Of a stretch of 64,000 nt of DNA, positions 8,313-19,660 are shown in pieces (the stretch's first letter is position 1; each line of letters begins with the position of its first letter). A program made the position numbers and the translations under genes. Under the pieces are notes generated by a model. That model ran no database searches, was not told the DNA's origin, and saw only the letters and a list, made by a program, of their open reading frames with translations. Source of the stretch: Acidaminococcus fermentans (GTDB taxonomy: Bacteria > Bacillota > Negativicutes > Acidaminococcales > Acidaminococcaceae); the NCBI RefSeq assembly GCF_009696675.1, contig NZ_VULN01000003.1, forward strand, positions 153,145 to 217,144, written 5' to 3'.

Positions 8313-9151
8313 AGAATGAAATCAACGCGGTTTTGGAGAATATGACGACCACCATCCCGGAGCCGGAGGACTACACCGGCGAGGACGGTTTACTGTACTG
8401 CGGCAAGTGCCGCAAGCCGAAAGAAGCCTATTTTGCGCCGGATAAGGCCGCTATCTTCGGGCGCGACCGCCACCCGGCAGAGTGCGACTGCCAGAGAACC
8501 GCCCGCGAGGAACGGGAAGCCGCCGAAAAGCGGCGCAGACACCTTGACACCGTGGAAGAACTGAAACGCCGGGGCTTTACCGACCCCACCATGCGGGACT
8601 GGACTTTCGAGAACGACAACGGCAGGAACCCGCAGACCGGGCTTGCCCGCCGGTATGTGGAGCATTGGGAAGATATGCGGACAGACAATATCGGCTGCCT
8701 GTTCTGGGGCGGCGTAGGCACCGGCAAAAGCTACCTTGCAGGCTGTATCGCAAACGCCCTCATGGAGAAAGAAATCCCCGTCCGCATGACGAACTTTGCT
8801 CTTATCCTCAATGACCTTGCCGCCAGCTTTGAGGGGCGCAACGAGTACATTTCCCGCCTTTGTCGTTATCCGCTGCTGATCCTTGACGACTTCGGCATGG
8901 AACGCGGGACGGAATACGGGCTGGAACAGGTGTTCAATGTGATTGACAGCCGTTACCGCAGCGGCAAGCCGCTGATCGTCACGACCAACCTTACGCTGGA
9001 CGACCTGCACAACCCGGAGGACACCGCCCATTCCCGGATTTATGACCGCCTGCTTTCCATGTGCGTCCCGGTACGCTTTACCGGCGACAACTTCCGGCAG
9101 GAAACCGCCAAGCGGAAAATGGAGAGCATGAAGAAACTGATTACCGACTGA
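8309..9151 (+). CDS. DnaC-like ATPase (helicase loader)
   Basis: A 280-residue AAA+ protein. Walker A is GGVGTGKS near residue 134 and Walker B is LLILDDFG near 190. The N-terminus has a four-cysteine cluster (CGKCRKPKE...CDCQ) that may bind zinc. Members of this family load DnaB-type helicase, here probably on the replication fork opened by the RepA-like protein encoded upstream. GGAGGG lies upstream of the ATG, and the ATGA overlap with the upstream gene shows coupling. Confidence 0.87.
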   Translation: MKNEINAVLENMTTTIPEPEDYTGEDGLLYCGKCRKPKEAYFAPDKAAIFGRDRHPAECDCQRTAREEREAAEKRRRHLDTVEELKRRGFTDPTMRDWTFENDNGRNPQTGLARRYVEHWEDMRTDNIGCLFWGGVGTGKSYLAGCIANALMEKEIPVRMTNFALILNDLAASFEGRNEYISRLCRYPLLILDDFGMERGTEYGLEQVFNVIDSRYRSGKPLIVTTNLTLDDLHNPEDTAHSRIYDRLLSMCVPVRFTGDNFRQETAKRKMESMKKLITD

Positions 9152-9165
9152 AAGGAGTATTGCCT

Positions 9166-9360
9166 ATGGCAGATAACAAGCAGCACGACACCCGCACCAC
9201 CCGCCGCCCTGACTGTGTGACGGAAATCCGCATGGGCAATTCCGTCCTTGTCGTGTCCGGCTATTTCAAGAAAGACACCACAACCACAGCCGCCGACAAA
9301 ATGGCGCGGGTACTGGAAGCGGAAGCCGCTGCTACACAGGAGCCGACTTATCCGGCGTGA
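9166..9360 (+). CDS. tnpW: TnpW-type transposon protein
   Basis: A 64-residue protein with the TnpW pattern RRPDCVTEIRMGNSVLVVSGYFKKD followed by a short acidic-alanine tail. The family is found near the recombinase end of Tn4451- and Tn1549-like elements; its role is unknown. AAAGGAG lies upstream, and the gene follows the DnaC-like gene by 14 bp. An imperfect hairpin (9376-9403) without a T-run follows the stop. Confidence 0.75.
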   Translation: MADNKQHDTRTTRRPDCVTEIRMGNSVLVVSGYFKKDTTTTAADKMARVLEAEAAATQEPTYPA

Positions 9361-9424
9361 ACCGGGGCATGGAAAAGCGGCCATGCCAGGGAGCATGACC
9401 GCTGGAACGAAAATCGGAAGTGCT

Positions 9425-9625
9425 TTAGCAATTCTTAATCTCATTCTCTATAAAATAATTTGCAATTTCAAAGGCTTTTATTCTTCTCTTTGCCAATGTG
9501 ATTTGTGATTTATAACGCTCGGAATTATCCTTTGATTCAAATGTTTTTACTGTTTCTCTTAGCTTGTGCAGAGTTGAATCAATTTGCCTTTTGGCCGCGG
9601 TTAATTCATCTATTGTATACTTCAT
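9425..9625 (-). CDS. small coiled-coil-like protein, opposite strand
   Basis: A 66-residue protein, MKYTIDELTAAKRQIDSTLHKL..., predicted to be almost all helical and charged, possibly a coiled coil. AAGGAG at 9631-9636 (reverse strand) fixes the start; longer upstream readings have no RBS. It is convergent with tnpW and more AT-rich than the surrounding element. An inverted repeat, TCTGATTT/AAATCAGA (9642-9664), lies in its promoter region. I recognise similar small proteins in such elements but no function. Confidence 0.6.
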   Translation of the reverse strand: MKYTIDELTAAKRQIDSTLHKLRETVKTFESKDNSERYKSQITLAKRRIKAFEIANYFIENEIKNC

Positions 9626-9791
9626 GTTTTCTCCTTTAACTTCTGATTTTTTTGTTAAATCAGAGTATACCACGGAGTTATGAACTTTTCTACTGCAAAT
9701 ATGGGACGACAACCCATACCATAAAAATCGGAAAATTGAAAAGCTGTAAAGAAGCAAATTTAACGCTTTTGCCGCTGTACAGCCCCCGCCG

Positions 9792-9817
9792 TTCCGTGGT
9801 ACAATGAAACCACGGAA
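9792..9817 (+). promoter_or_regulatory. recombinase promoter within a palindrome
   Basis: TTCCGTGGT (9792-9800) and ACCACGGAA (9809-9817) form a perfect nine-base inverted repeat. An extended -10, TGGTACAAT (9797-9805), lies inside it. A further half-site, ACCACGGA, occurs at 9669-9676 in the promoter region of the small reverse gene. The layout suggests that one regulator, possibly the recombinase itself, controls both divergent genes. Confidence 0.5.
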
Positions 9818-9850
9818 TAGTGGGGCTGGCTGTCGGAAACGGAGGATTTT

Positions 9851-11467
9851 ATGTTAAGACAAGCCACCCAAAACCTCATTACCGCCCTTTATCCGAGATT
9901 GTCCCACGAGGATGAATTGCAAGGCGAGAGTAATTCCATATCGAACCAAAAAAGGATACTCGAAACCTACGCAAAACAGAACGGCTTTACCAATCTGCGC
10001 TGGTACACCGACGACGGTTTTTCCGGCGCGAACTTCCAGCGGCCCGGATTTCAAGCCATGCTTGCGGACATTGAAGCCGGGAAAGTGGGTACGGTCATCG
10101 TCAAGGACATGAGCCGGTTAGGGCGAAACTACTTGCAGGTAGGGTTTTACACGGAAATGCTGTTCCCTCAAAAGGGTGTGCGTTTTATCGCTGTCAACGA
10201 TAATGTGGACAGTGCCAGCGAGGGCATGGACAACGATTTTACCCCGCTGCGAAATCTGTTCAATGAATGGCTGGTGAGAGATACGAGCAAGAAAATCAAG
10301 GCAGTGAAAAAGTCAAAAGGCATGAGCGGCAAGCCTGTTACCAGCAAGCCGGTTTACGGCTATGTGATGGACGAGGACGAGAATTTTATTATAGACGAGG
10401 AAGCCGCCCCGGTGGTGCAGCAGATTTACCAGCTTTGCCTTGCCGGGAACGGCCCGACCAAGATTGCCCGTATGCTGACGGAGCAGCAAATCCCCACGCC
10501 GGGGACGCTGGAATATCAGCGGACAGGCAGCACCCGCCGTTATCACCCAGGCTATGAGTGCAAATGGGCGACCAACACCGTCGTTCATATCCTCGAAAAC
10601 CGAGAGTACACCGGATGTCTGGTGAACTTCAAAACGGAAAAGCCTTCTTATAAGGTCAAGCACAGCATAGAGAACCCCGTCGAGAAGCAGGCCATTTTCG
10701 AGAACCACCATGAGCCGATCATCGACAAGGAAACATGGGAACGGGTGCAGGAGTTACGCAAACAGCGCAAACGCCCGAACCGCTACGATGAAGTGGGGCT
10801 GTTCTCCGGGATTTTGTTCTGCGCCGACTGCGGCCATGTGCTGTATCAGCAGCGGTATCAGAACAAAGACCGCAAACAGGACTGCTACATCTGCGGCAGC
10901 TACAAGAAGCGCACCCGCAACTGTACGGCGCACTTTATCCGCACCGATCTGTTGACCGCTGGTGTCCTGGCAAATCTCCGGCAAGTGACCGAATACGCAG
11001 CCAAGCATGAGAGCCGGTTTGTGAAACTACTTGTCCAGCAGAACGAGATCGGCGGCAAGCGAAAGACCGCCGCAGCCATCAAGCAGCTTGAACAGGCGCA
11101 GGAACGCATTTCTGAAATCAGCCGCATTATCAAGCGGCTGTATGAGGACAATGTAAACGGCAAAATCAGCGATGAGCGTTTCATGGAACTGTCGGCTGAC
11201 TACGAAGCCGAGCAAGCGGAGCTGAAAAAGAGAGCCGCCGCCCTGCAAGCCGAACTGGACAAGTCACAGGCAGCTACCGTCAACGCCGAGAAATTTATGG
11301 GCATTGTCCGCAAGCACCTTGCCTTTGAAGAACTGACCCCCACTCTCTTGCGGGAAATGATCGAGAAAATTGTGGTGCATGAGTGCAGCTATGATGAGAA
11401 CGGCACCCGCAGGCAGGACATTGAGATTTATTACAGCTTTGTCGGCAAGATTGACTTGCCCGAATAA
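9851..11467 (+). CDS. large serine recombinase
   Basis: This 538-residue site-specific recombinase would integrate and excise the element. The catalytic domain starts near residue 10, with the nucleophile Ser18 in RLSHEDE and the conserved arginine region KDMSRLGRNYLQVG. The recombinase domain follows (about 170-290), then a zinc ribbon (CADCG...CYICG...C, about 327-360), a coiled coil and the C-terminal domain common to TnpX/TndX-like enzymes. It has the usual length and seems intact. It sits at the right end of the mobilization block, as expected for an enzyme adjacent to an attachment site. Confidence 0.93.
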   Translation: MLRQATQNLITALYPRLSHEDELQGESNSISNQKRILETYAKQNGFTNLRWYTDDGFSGANFQRPGFQAMLADIEAGKVGTVIVKDMSRLGRNYLQVGFYTEMLFPQKGVRFIAVNDNVDSASEGMDNDFTPLRNLFNEWLVRDTSKKIKAVKKSKGMSGKPVTSKPVYGYVMDEDENFIIDEEAAPVVQQIYQLCLAGNGPTKIARMLTEQQIPTPGTLEYQRTGSTRRYHPGYECKWATNTVVHILENREYTGCLVNFKTEKPSYKVKHSIENPVEKQAIFENHHEPIIDKETWERVQELRKQRKRPNRYDEVGLFSGILFCADCGHVLYQQRYQNKDRKQDCYICGSYKKRTRNCTAHFIRTDLLTAGVLANLRQVTEYAAKHESRFVKLLVQQNEIGGKRKTAAAIKQLEQAQERISEISRIIKRLYEDNVNGKISDERFMELSADYEAEQAELKKRAAALQAELDKSQAATVNAEKFMGIVRKHLAFEELTPTLLREMIEKIVVHECSYDENGTRRQDIEIYYSFVGKIDLPE

Positions 11468-11475
11468 CCGCCCGA

Positions 11476-11508
11476 CCTATCCGACACAATGGCCAAGTGT
11501 CGGATAGG
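11476..11508. repeat. 12-bp perfect stem-loop after recombinase
   Basis: CCTATCCGACAC and GTGTCGGATAGG pair perfectly around a nine-base loop, ending nine bases after the recombinase stop. A T-run occurs only ten bases further on (11519-11524). It may end the recombinase transcript or belong to the attachment region. Confidence 0.55.
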
Positions 11509-12113
11509 AACGGCAAAATTTTTTGCACTTCTATTGCTTCTTTATCACACATAAGCAAACAGATGGGGCATGAACCACCACCACAACCACACCCCTGTAT
11601 GACCATTGAAGATGTCAACAACCATTGGAACCATGAGTTGTAGACCATTCCACAAGGAAACCCCTTCCTGTCTATGGGGAGAAGAAGGAAGCAAAACCGT
11701 TCGGCGTTCTGCTTGAAGGCCAGACCATCGGGGGCCAGAAGTGCGGCAAATTCCCAAAAGGGCGTGCGCTGCTGTTCGTCCTGGCCAATGCGGGGGCTGT
11801 GATTTGCGGCCCCCTCTTATTCATGATGAGGAAAATCATCGAGTATACGCCCCATTTTCAAGAAGAAAATCATGGGGATATATAAACCCTTGCACAGAAC
11901 ACAACGAAAGCCCATTGGGATAGAAGCGGCGGCTTCCATGAACCAGTAAGAGGGAATCCCTGTAGCTGAACCGTCCCCGATTTCGTCAAGGTACTGGTTC
12001 GGGCCTTCAATGTGCGAGGGTCGGGCGCACGGCGGCGGGTCTTATGAGAAATTTCACAGATTTGTCACATTCTATACAGTGCCGCATGGATTCCCCCGCA
12101 TGATGTTCGGCGG

Positions 12114-12162
12114 CGTGACATGGCGTGACCGTCACGTGACATCACCGTGACGTCACGTTTTT
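12114..12162. repeat. cluster of CGTGAC palindromes
   Basis: CGTGAC or its complement recurs here: once at 12114, in the palindrome CGTGACCGTCACG (12124-12136), again as CGTGAC at 12135, and in the perfect palindrome CGTGACGTCACG (12146-12157), which is followed by five T residues. Such close packing of one inverted motif suggests a protein-binding array or a terminator with extra copies. Confidence 0.6.
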
Positions 12163-12221
12163 GGGAAGTTGCTTCTAAAAGTGAAAATTTCTCTTTTCCC
12201 TGTGGAAGCGTTGAAGAACCC

Positions 12222-12250
12222 AAATAAAAAAGGCCCGATTCTTCATCGGG
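12222..12250 (-). terminator. terminator-like hairpin, reverse strand
   Basis: CCCGAT (12234-12239) and ATCGGG (12245-12250) form a hairpin. On the reverse strand it is followed by a run of T residues. No reverse-strand gene is visible to its right before the PFOR gene. Confidence 0.5.
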
Positions 12251-12392
12251 TCTGGACGGCTTACAGGGGAAGCGTGAAGTTTTATGTTATGCTCATTTTT
12301 TGCACAATCGGTGGTTTATGGCCCGCAAAGCCAGTAACCACGAGATGTTAGACAATTCGCAATAAATTGTCTACAAATAAGAAAAAATTTAT

Positions 12393-12421
12393 TTGAGATT
12401 CTGTTCATTTTGATATATAAT
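12393..12421 (+). promoter_or_regulatory. PFOR promoter
   Basis: TTGAGA at 12393-12398 and TATAAT at 12416-12421 are separated by exactly 17 bp, 72 bp before the PFOR start. The near-consensus spacing fits the high expression suggested by the gene's codon use. Confidence 0.75.
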
Positions 12422-12493
12422 TATAGGCGACTAGGGGGACTATGGAAGTCTTACTATCGTAGTCAGTATCTCTTAGAAAGAGGGGCTATTTAA

Positions 12494-16009
<3,516 letters not shown>

Positions 16010-16026
16010 GTCTCGATTCTTCAAAA

Positions 16027-16060
16027 TCTCCTGTCACGAAAGTGACAGGAGATTTTTTTT
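16027..16060 (+). terminator. PFOR terminator
   Basis: TCTCCTGTCAC (16027-16037) and its exact complement (16042-16052) close a GAAA tetraloop, followed by eight T residues. It is a strong intrinsic terminator. Confidence 0.92.
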
Positions 16061-16193
16061 AATAATGTTCAGAATGTTGCATATTTCCATTATGAACTGG
16101 TGTAAACAGGAGATATGTGGTAAAATTTAGTCATATCGCTATTCCACCAATCTATAAGTACAATTGAAAACGCAAACTGCGGAGGAGATTATT

Positions 16194-17798
16194 TTGGTTC
16201 AGCTATTCTTGTTTTTAGGCGGCATTTCTCTTTTCCTGTACGGTATGCAGCTGATGGGCGACGGCCTGCAGCAGGCGGCTGGGGCCAAGCTCCAGAAAAT
16301 CCTGGGGCAGCTGACAAAGAAGACCATCTACGGGGTGGCCCTGGGGGCCGGGGTTACGGCAGTGCTCCAGTCTTCCAGTGCCACCACGGTTATGACCGTG
16401 GGGCTGGTCAACGCCGGACTGATGAACCTGGAACAGGCCTTCGGCATCGTCATGGGGGCCAACATCGGGACCACCATGACCGCACAGCTCATTGCCTTCA
16501 ACCTGACCGACTACATCACCCTGATCATTGCCATTGGCTTTGTGATGCAGATCATCTGCAAAAAACGGACCCTGAAGAACCTGGGTTCCGTGCTCCTGGG
16601 CTTTGGTATCCTGATGCTGGGCATGAGCATGATGAGCAATTCCGTCATTCCCCTGCGCCAGGATCCCCGGATCGTGGATATCCTGGGAAGATTCTCCACC
16701 CATCCCATTATGGGGCTCCTTACCGGTCTGGGCATGACCCTGGTAATCCAGTCCTCCTCCGCAACCATCGGTATCCTGATGGCTATGGCCAGCCAGGGGC
16801 TGATCCCTCTGGAAGGGGCCATTCCCGTAATCCTGGGTGATAACATCGGTACCTGTATCACCGCTGTCATCGCCACCCTCCAAAGCGGTCTCAACGCCAA
16901 GCGGGTAGCCTGTTCCCATGTCATGTTCAATCTGTGCGGCAGTATCATTGCTCTGCTTCTGCTGCCCTTCTTCATTTCTTTTGTAAAGGATATTTCTCCG
17001 GCTGGGAATATCGGCCGACAGATCGCCAACGCCCACACTACCTTCAACGTGGTGAACACCTGTATTTTCCTGCCTCTGGCACCATATTTCACCCGGTTCA
17101 TCAAAAAGATCATGCCTGGGGAAGACAATGATATTTCCTATCAGCCCAAGTATCTGGACAAGAACGTGCTGAACACTCCGGCGGTCGCTCTGGGACTGGC
17201 TACTAAGGAAGTGGTCCGGATGGGGGACCTGGCTCTGGAAAATATCCGGAAATCCTTTACCTGTGTGGATAACTACAATAAAAAGGACGTGGAATTCGTT
17301 CTGGAACATGAACCGGTCATCGACAGCTTGGAAGAGGCCATTACCGTGTATCTCACCAAGATGAGCGAAAAGAACATGACCAAGGAAATGTCCAACCTGC
17401 ACACCGGTCTGATCCATGCCTGCAACGATATTGAACGGATCGGGGATCATGCGGAAATCATCGCCAAACGGGTCCGGAACATGAGAGAAGACGGAACCAC
17501 CTTCTCACCGGAAGCCAACCGGGAAATGAAGGAGCTGGAAGTGCTGGTGGTAGCCGCTGCCACCAAGGCCATCAAGGCCCTGGAAACCAATGACAAAGAT
17601 CTGGCCCGGGAATCCCTGGATTTCTCCCATCAGGTGAAGCTGAAACAGAAAGCCATGCGGAAGAGCCATGTGGAACGGCTGAACGAAGGGGTCTGTACCC
17701 CGGAAACCGGTTTTGTGATGCTGGAACTGCTGATCAACATGAAACGGGTCAGCGACCACAGCAAGAATATTTCTCAGCTTGTACTGGGGGATTTCTGA
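16194..17798 (+). CDS. Na/Pi cotransporter family protein with PhoU-like domain
   Basis: A 534-residue membrane protein. Two QSSSAT motifs (near residues 59 and 186) mark the inverted repeats of the NptA/SLC34 fold, embedded in several hydrophobic helices up to about residue 310. The C-terminal 200 residues resemble PhoU helices (HACNDIERIGDHAE). It probably takes up phosphate with sodium. The start is TTG 16194, eight bases after GGAGGAG (16181-16187); the in-frame upstream TTG has no RBS. A TGGTAAAAT extended -10 lies near 16118-16126. Confidence 0.88.
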   Translation: MVQLFLFLGGISLFLYGMQLMGDGLQQAAGAKLQKILGQLTKKTIYGVALGAGVTAVLQSSSATTVMTVGLVNAGLMNLEQAFGIVMGANIGTTMTAQLIAFNLTDYITLIIAIGFVMQIICKKRTLKNLGSVLLGFGILMLGMSMMSNSVIPLRQDPRIVDILGRFSTHPIMGLLTGLGMTLVIQSSSATIGILMAMASQGLIPLEGAIPVILGDNIGTCITAVIATLQSGLNAKRVACSHVMFNLCGSIIALLLLPFFISFVKDISPAGNIGRQIANAHTTFNVVNTCIFLPLAPYFTRFIKKIMPGEDNDISYQPKYLDKNVLNTPAVALGLATKEVVRMGDLALENIRKSFTCVDNYNKKDVEFVLEHEPVIDSLEEAITVYLTKMSEKNMTKEMSNLHTGLIHACNDIERIGDHAEIIAKRVRNMREDGTTFSPEANREMKELEVLVVAAATKAIKALETNDKDLARESLDFSHQVKLKQKAMRKSHVERLNEGVCTPETGFVMLELLINMKRVSDHSKNISQLVLGDF

Positions 17799-17831
17799 GA
17801 ATTGATTGTCAATGGTCGATGGCTGAAGGAT

Positions 17832-17859
17832 AGGAGCTGCCTGGAGCAGCTCCTTTTTT
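17832..17859 (+). terminator. terminator of Na/Pi gene
   Basis: AGGAGCTGC (17832-17840) and GCAGCTCCT (17846-17854) form a nine-base stem with a five-base loop, followed by a T-run to 17859. The next gene starts 17 bp later. Confidence 0.88.
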
Positions 17860-17875
17860 ATGAAAAGGAGAGGAA

Positions 17876-18418
17876 ATGAACATCACTGTTTATCTGGGAG
17901 CCAATCCGGGGAACCGTCCGGAATATGCCCGTTATGCGTATGAACTGGGACAATGGATTGCCGGTCATGGCCATACTTTGATCTACGGAGGCAGCCGTAC
18001 CGGACTTATGGGGAAATTGGCCGACGGCGCTCTGGAGCAGGGCGGATGGGTGATCGGGGTGGAACCCCGGTTCTTTATGGAAAAAGAACTCCAGCACCAG
18101 GGCCTGACAGAGCTGATCGTCACCGAAAACATGGCCCAGCGGAAAGAGAAGATGCTGGAACTGGGGGACCTGTTCCTGGCCTTCCCGGGAGGCATCGGGA
18201 CCCTGGAAGAAATCAGCGAAATCATGAGCCTGAACAAACTGGACATGGTGTCCAAACCTTTTGCCTTCCTGGACTACGAAGGCTATTGGCAGCCCATGAA
18301 GGCCCTCCTGGACCGGATGGCGGGAGAAGGGTTCGTGTGGAAAGAATGGGTGGAAAGAATCCTGTTCATCAGGGATCTGGAAGAACTGGAACGGTACTGC
18401 AACGGAATGAAACAGTGA
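17876..18418 (+). CDS. LOG-family phosphoribohydrolase
   Basis: A 180-residue Rossmann-fold protein of the LOG (lonely guy) family. The signature PGGIGTLEE lies at residues 104-112 and the GGSRTGLMG nucleotide-binding motif at 38-46. Characterised members release the base from nucleoside 5'-monophosphates; the bacterial role outside plants is unclear. AAAAGGAG precedes the start. It appears to stand alone between two terminators and a repeat region. Confidence 0.85.
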   Translation: MNITVYLGANPGNRPEYARYAYELGQWIAGHGHTLIYGGSRTGLMGKLADGALEQGGWVIGVEPRFFMEKELQHQGLTELIVTENMAQRKEKMLELGDLFLAFPGGIGTLEEISEIMSLNKLDMVSKPFAFLDYEGYWQPMKALLDRMAGEGFVWKEWVERILFIRDLEELERYCNGMKQ

Positions 18419-18443
18419 AAATCAGCTCCAAGGGATTCCTGCC

Positions 18444-18547
18444 GACTTACACGGTACCGCCGGGCGCACGCCGGGCGGCCCGCCGGCCCTTGTCAGCCGG
18501 GTCGTCGACTTATACGATACCGTAGGGGCCGCACGCCGGGCGGCCCG
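18444..18547. repeat. two GC-rich intergenic repeat units
   Basis: GACTTACACGGTACCG followed by CGCACGCCGGGCGGCCCG (from 18444) recurs as GACTTATACGATACCG with the same GC-rich tail (from 18507). A related unit, CCGTAGGGGCGGCAGACC, occurs at about 28101. The tails are self-complementary. They look like short dispersed REP-like elements of this genome. Confidence 0.55.
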
Positions 18548-18564
18548 TAAAAAGGTTCTTTCCC

Positions 18565-18593
18565 TTGACATAAGCTAAATACTGTAATATACT
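18565..18593 (+). promoter_or_regulatory. tRNA-Gly promoter
   Basis: A perfect -35 TTGACA (18565-18570) and TATACT (18588-18593) are spaced 17 bp apart, 18 bp before the tRNA, as expected for stable RNA. Confidence 0.8.
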
Positions 18594-18610
18594 ATACAAG
18601 TAATCCATTT

Positions 18611-18685
18611 GCGGAAGTAGCTCAGTGGTAGAGCATCACCTTGCCAAGGTGGGGGTCGCGAGTTCGAATCTCGTTTTCCGCTCCA
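18611..18685 (+). tRNA. tRNA-Gly(GCC)
   Basis: The sequence folds into a cloverleaf. The acceptor stem is GCGGAAG with TTTCCGC (18675-18681, one G-T pair). The D-arm is AGCTCAGTGGTAGAGC. The anticodon stem CACCT...AGGTG carries GCC at 18643-18645. The T-arm GTTCGAATC is present. The 3' CCA is encoded (18683-18685). Confidence 0.95.
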
Positions 18686-18695
18686 TAACGAAATG

Positions 18696-18732
18696 AAGGG
18701 GCTGTTGCTGACTGCAACGGCCCTTGTTTTTA
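18696..18732 (+). terminator. tRNA-Gly terminator
   Basis: AAGGGGCTGTTG (18696-18707) pairs with CAACGGCCCTT (18714-18725 region) with one mismatch, followed by TTTTT. The GGGGCTGTTGC core recurs in other terminators of this window (43007, 47465, 47707). Confidence 0.75.
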
Positions 18733-18736
18733 TTCA

Positions 18737-18818
18737 GAGCCGGCAGCAAGCCGGTTTCCAGAAGACGCAGACCATTGACCGCTGAAAGGGTGGATTTTTA
18801 CAAAATCCACCTTGCCGT
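18737..18818. repeat. dispersed repeat AGCCGGC-GCAAGCCGG plus hairpin
   Basis: AGCCGGCAGCAAGCCGG with TTCCAG at about 18737-18761 recurs almost exactly at 48278-48300. It is followed by a GACCATTGACCGCTGA block, whose relatives occur near 31,300, 31,825 and 63,715, and by the hairpin GGTGGATTTT/AAAATCCACC. Confidence 0.5.
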
Positions 18819-18877
18819 CTTGCCTTTCCTCCCCCTTTACGGTAGACTAAAGGTTGAATGAGAAAAGGAGATTCATC

Positions 18878-19627
18878 ATGGGAACCTGTACGGTAGTTAT
18901 CCTGACGAAAAACGAGGAAAAACATATCCTGGCGGCCCTGGATTCTGCCCGGCCCTGTGCCGACCAGCTGCTGGTAGTGGATTCCGGCAGTACGGATCAT
19001 ACGGTGGCCCTGGCCCGGGAAGCCGGGGCGGACATTGCTTTCCGGGAATGGGACGAGGATTTTGCCGCCCAGCGGAATTTTGCCCTGGCCCAGGCTGCAG
19101 GAGACTGGATCCTGTACCTGGATGCAGACGAACGGCTGACTCCGGCCCTGGCGGAAAAAATCAACGCCATCAAAGCCGGCAGCCTGGACCATCAGTATGG
19201 GTTCCGGCGGATCAACATCGCCTTCGGCCATGAATTCCACCACGGAGCCTTTAGTCCAGACCGGGTGAAGCGGCTGTTTCCCCGGGAAAAGGTCTGTTGG
19301 GTGGGGAAGGTCCATGAGCGGCCGGAATGTCCCCTGCCGGTGACAGAATTGAAAGAACCTCTGGAGCATTATACCTACGACACCTTTGCCCAGTGGTGGA
19401 ACAAGGCCGGGCATTATACCACCCTGTGGGCGGAAGAAGCCTATGGCCGGGGGAAAAAGGCCACCGCAGGGACCGCTGCCGGCCACGCCCTGATGGGAAT
19501 GGTGAAGGCCTATGTGCTGGAAGGGGGCTTCCTGGAAGGGAGCATGGGGTTTGTGGCCACCCTCCAGCACGGCATCTACACAGCCATGAAATATATGAAA
19601 TTGGCGGAACTTTGCAGGAAAAAGTGA
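18878..19627 (+). CDS. glycosyltransferase family 2 (LPS core type)
   Basis: A 249-residue GT-A transferase. The N-terminus has VVILTKNEEKHI, DSGSTD near residue 41 and the metal/sugar motif YLDADE near residue 85. WVGKVHERPE near 143-152 resembles the WaaE/KdtX-like group that decorates the LPS core. The start at 18878 follows AAAAGGAG; an upstream TTG has no RBS. It is the first gene of a run of glycan genes reading right. Confidence 0.85.
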   Translation: MGTCTVVILTKNEEKHILAALDSARPCADQLLVVDSGSTDHTVALAREAGADIAFREWDEDFAAQRNFALAQAAGDWILYLDADERLTPALAEKINAIKAGSLDHQYGFRRINIAFGHEFHHGAFSPDRVKRLFPREKVCWVGKVHERPECPLPVTELKEPLEHYTYDTFAQWWNKAGHYTTLWAEEAYGRGKKATAGTAAGHALMGMVKAYVLEGGFLEGSMGFVATLQHGIYTAMKYMKLAELCRKK

Positions 19628-19660
19628 CAAGACATAAATCAAACAAAAGAGGTGACAGAA

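Larger units (their letters stand above)
11509..12392. other. gene-free right flank of the mobile element
   Basis: No complete gene is supported in this stretch. A frame open from 11637 to 11885 (82 codons, no good start) encodes a short hydrophobic segment (ALLFVLANAGAVICG) and may be a decayed membrane-protein remnant. Composition changes from GC-rich element DNA to AT-rich DNA near 12,160. The element-chromosome junction is probably somewhere here, but no duplicated attachment core can be seen, because the left junction is not clear. Confidence 0.4.

Noticed and set aside
12111..12162. Plasmid-type iteron origin
   Set aside because: The CGTGAC copies are partly inverted and overlap instead of being regularly spaced direct repeats, and the RepA-like gene is over 3.8 kb away. 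A binding array or terminator is the safer reading.
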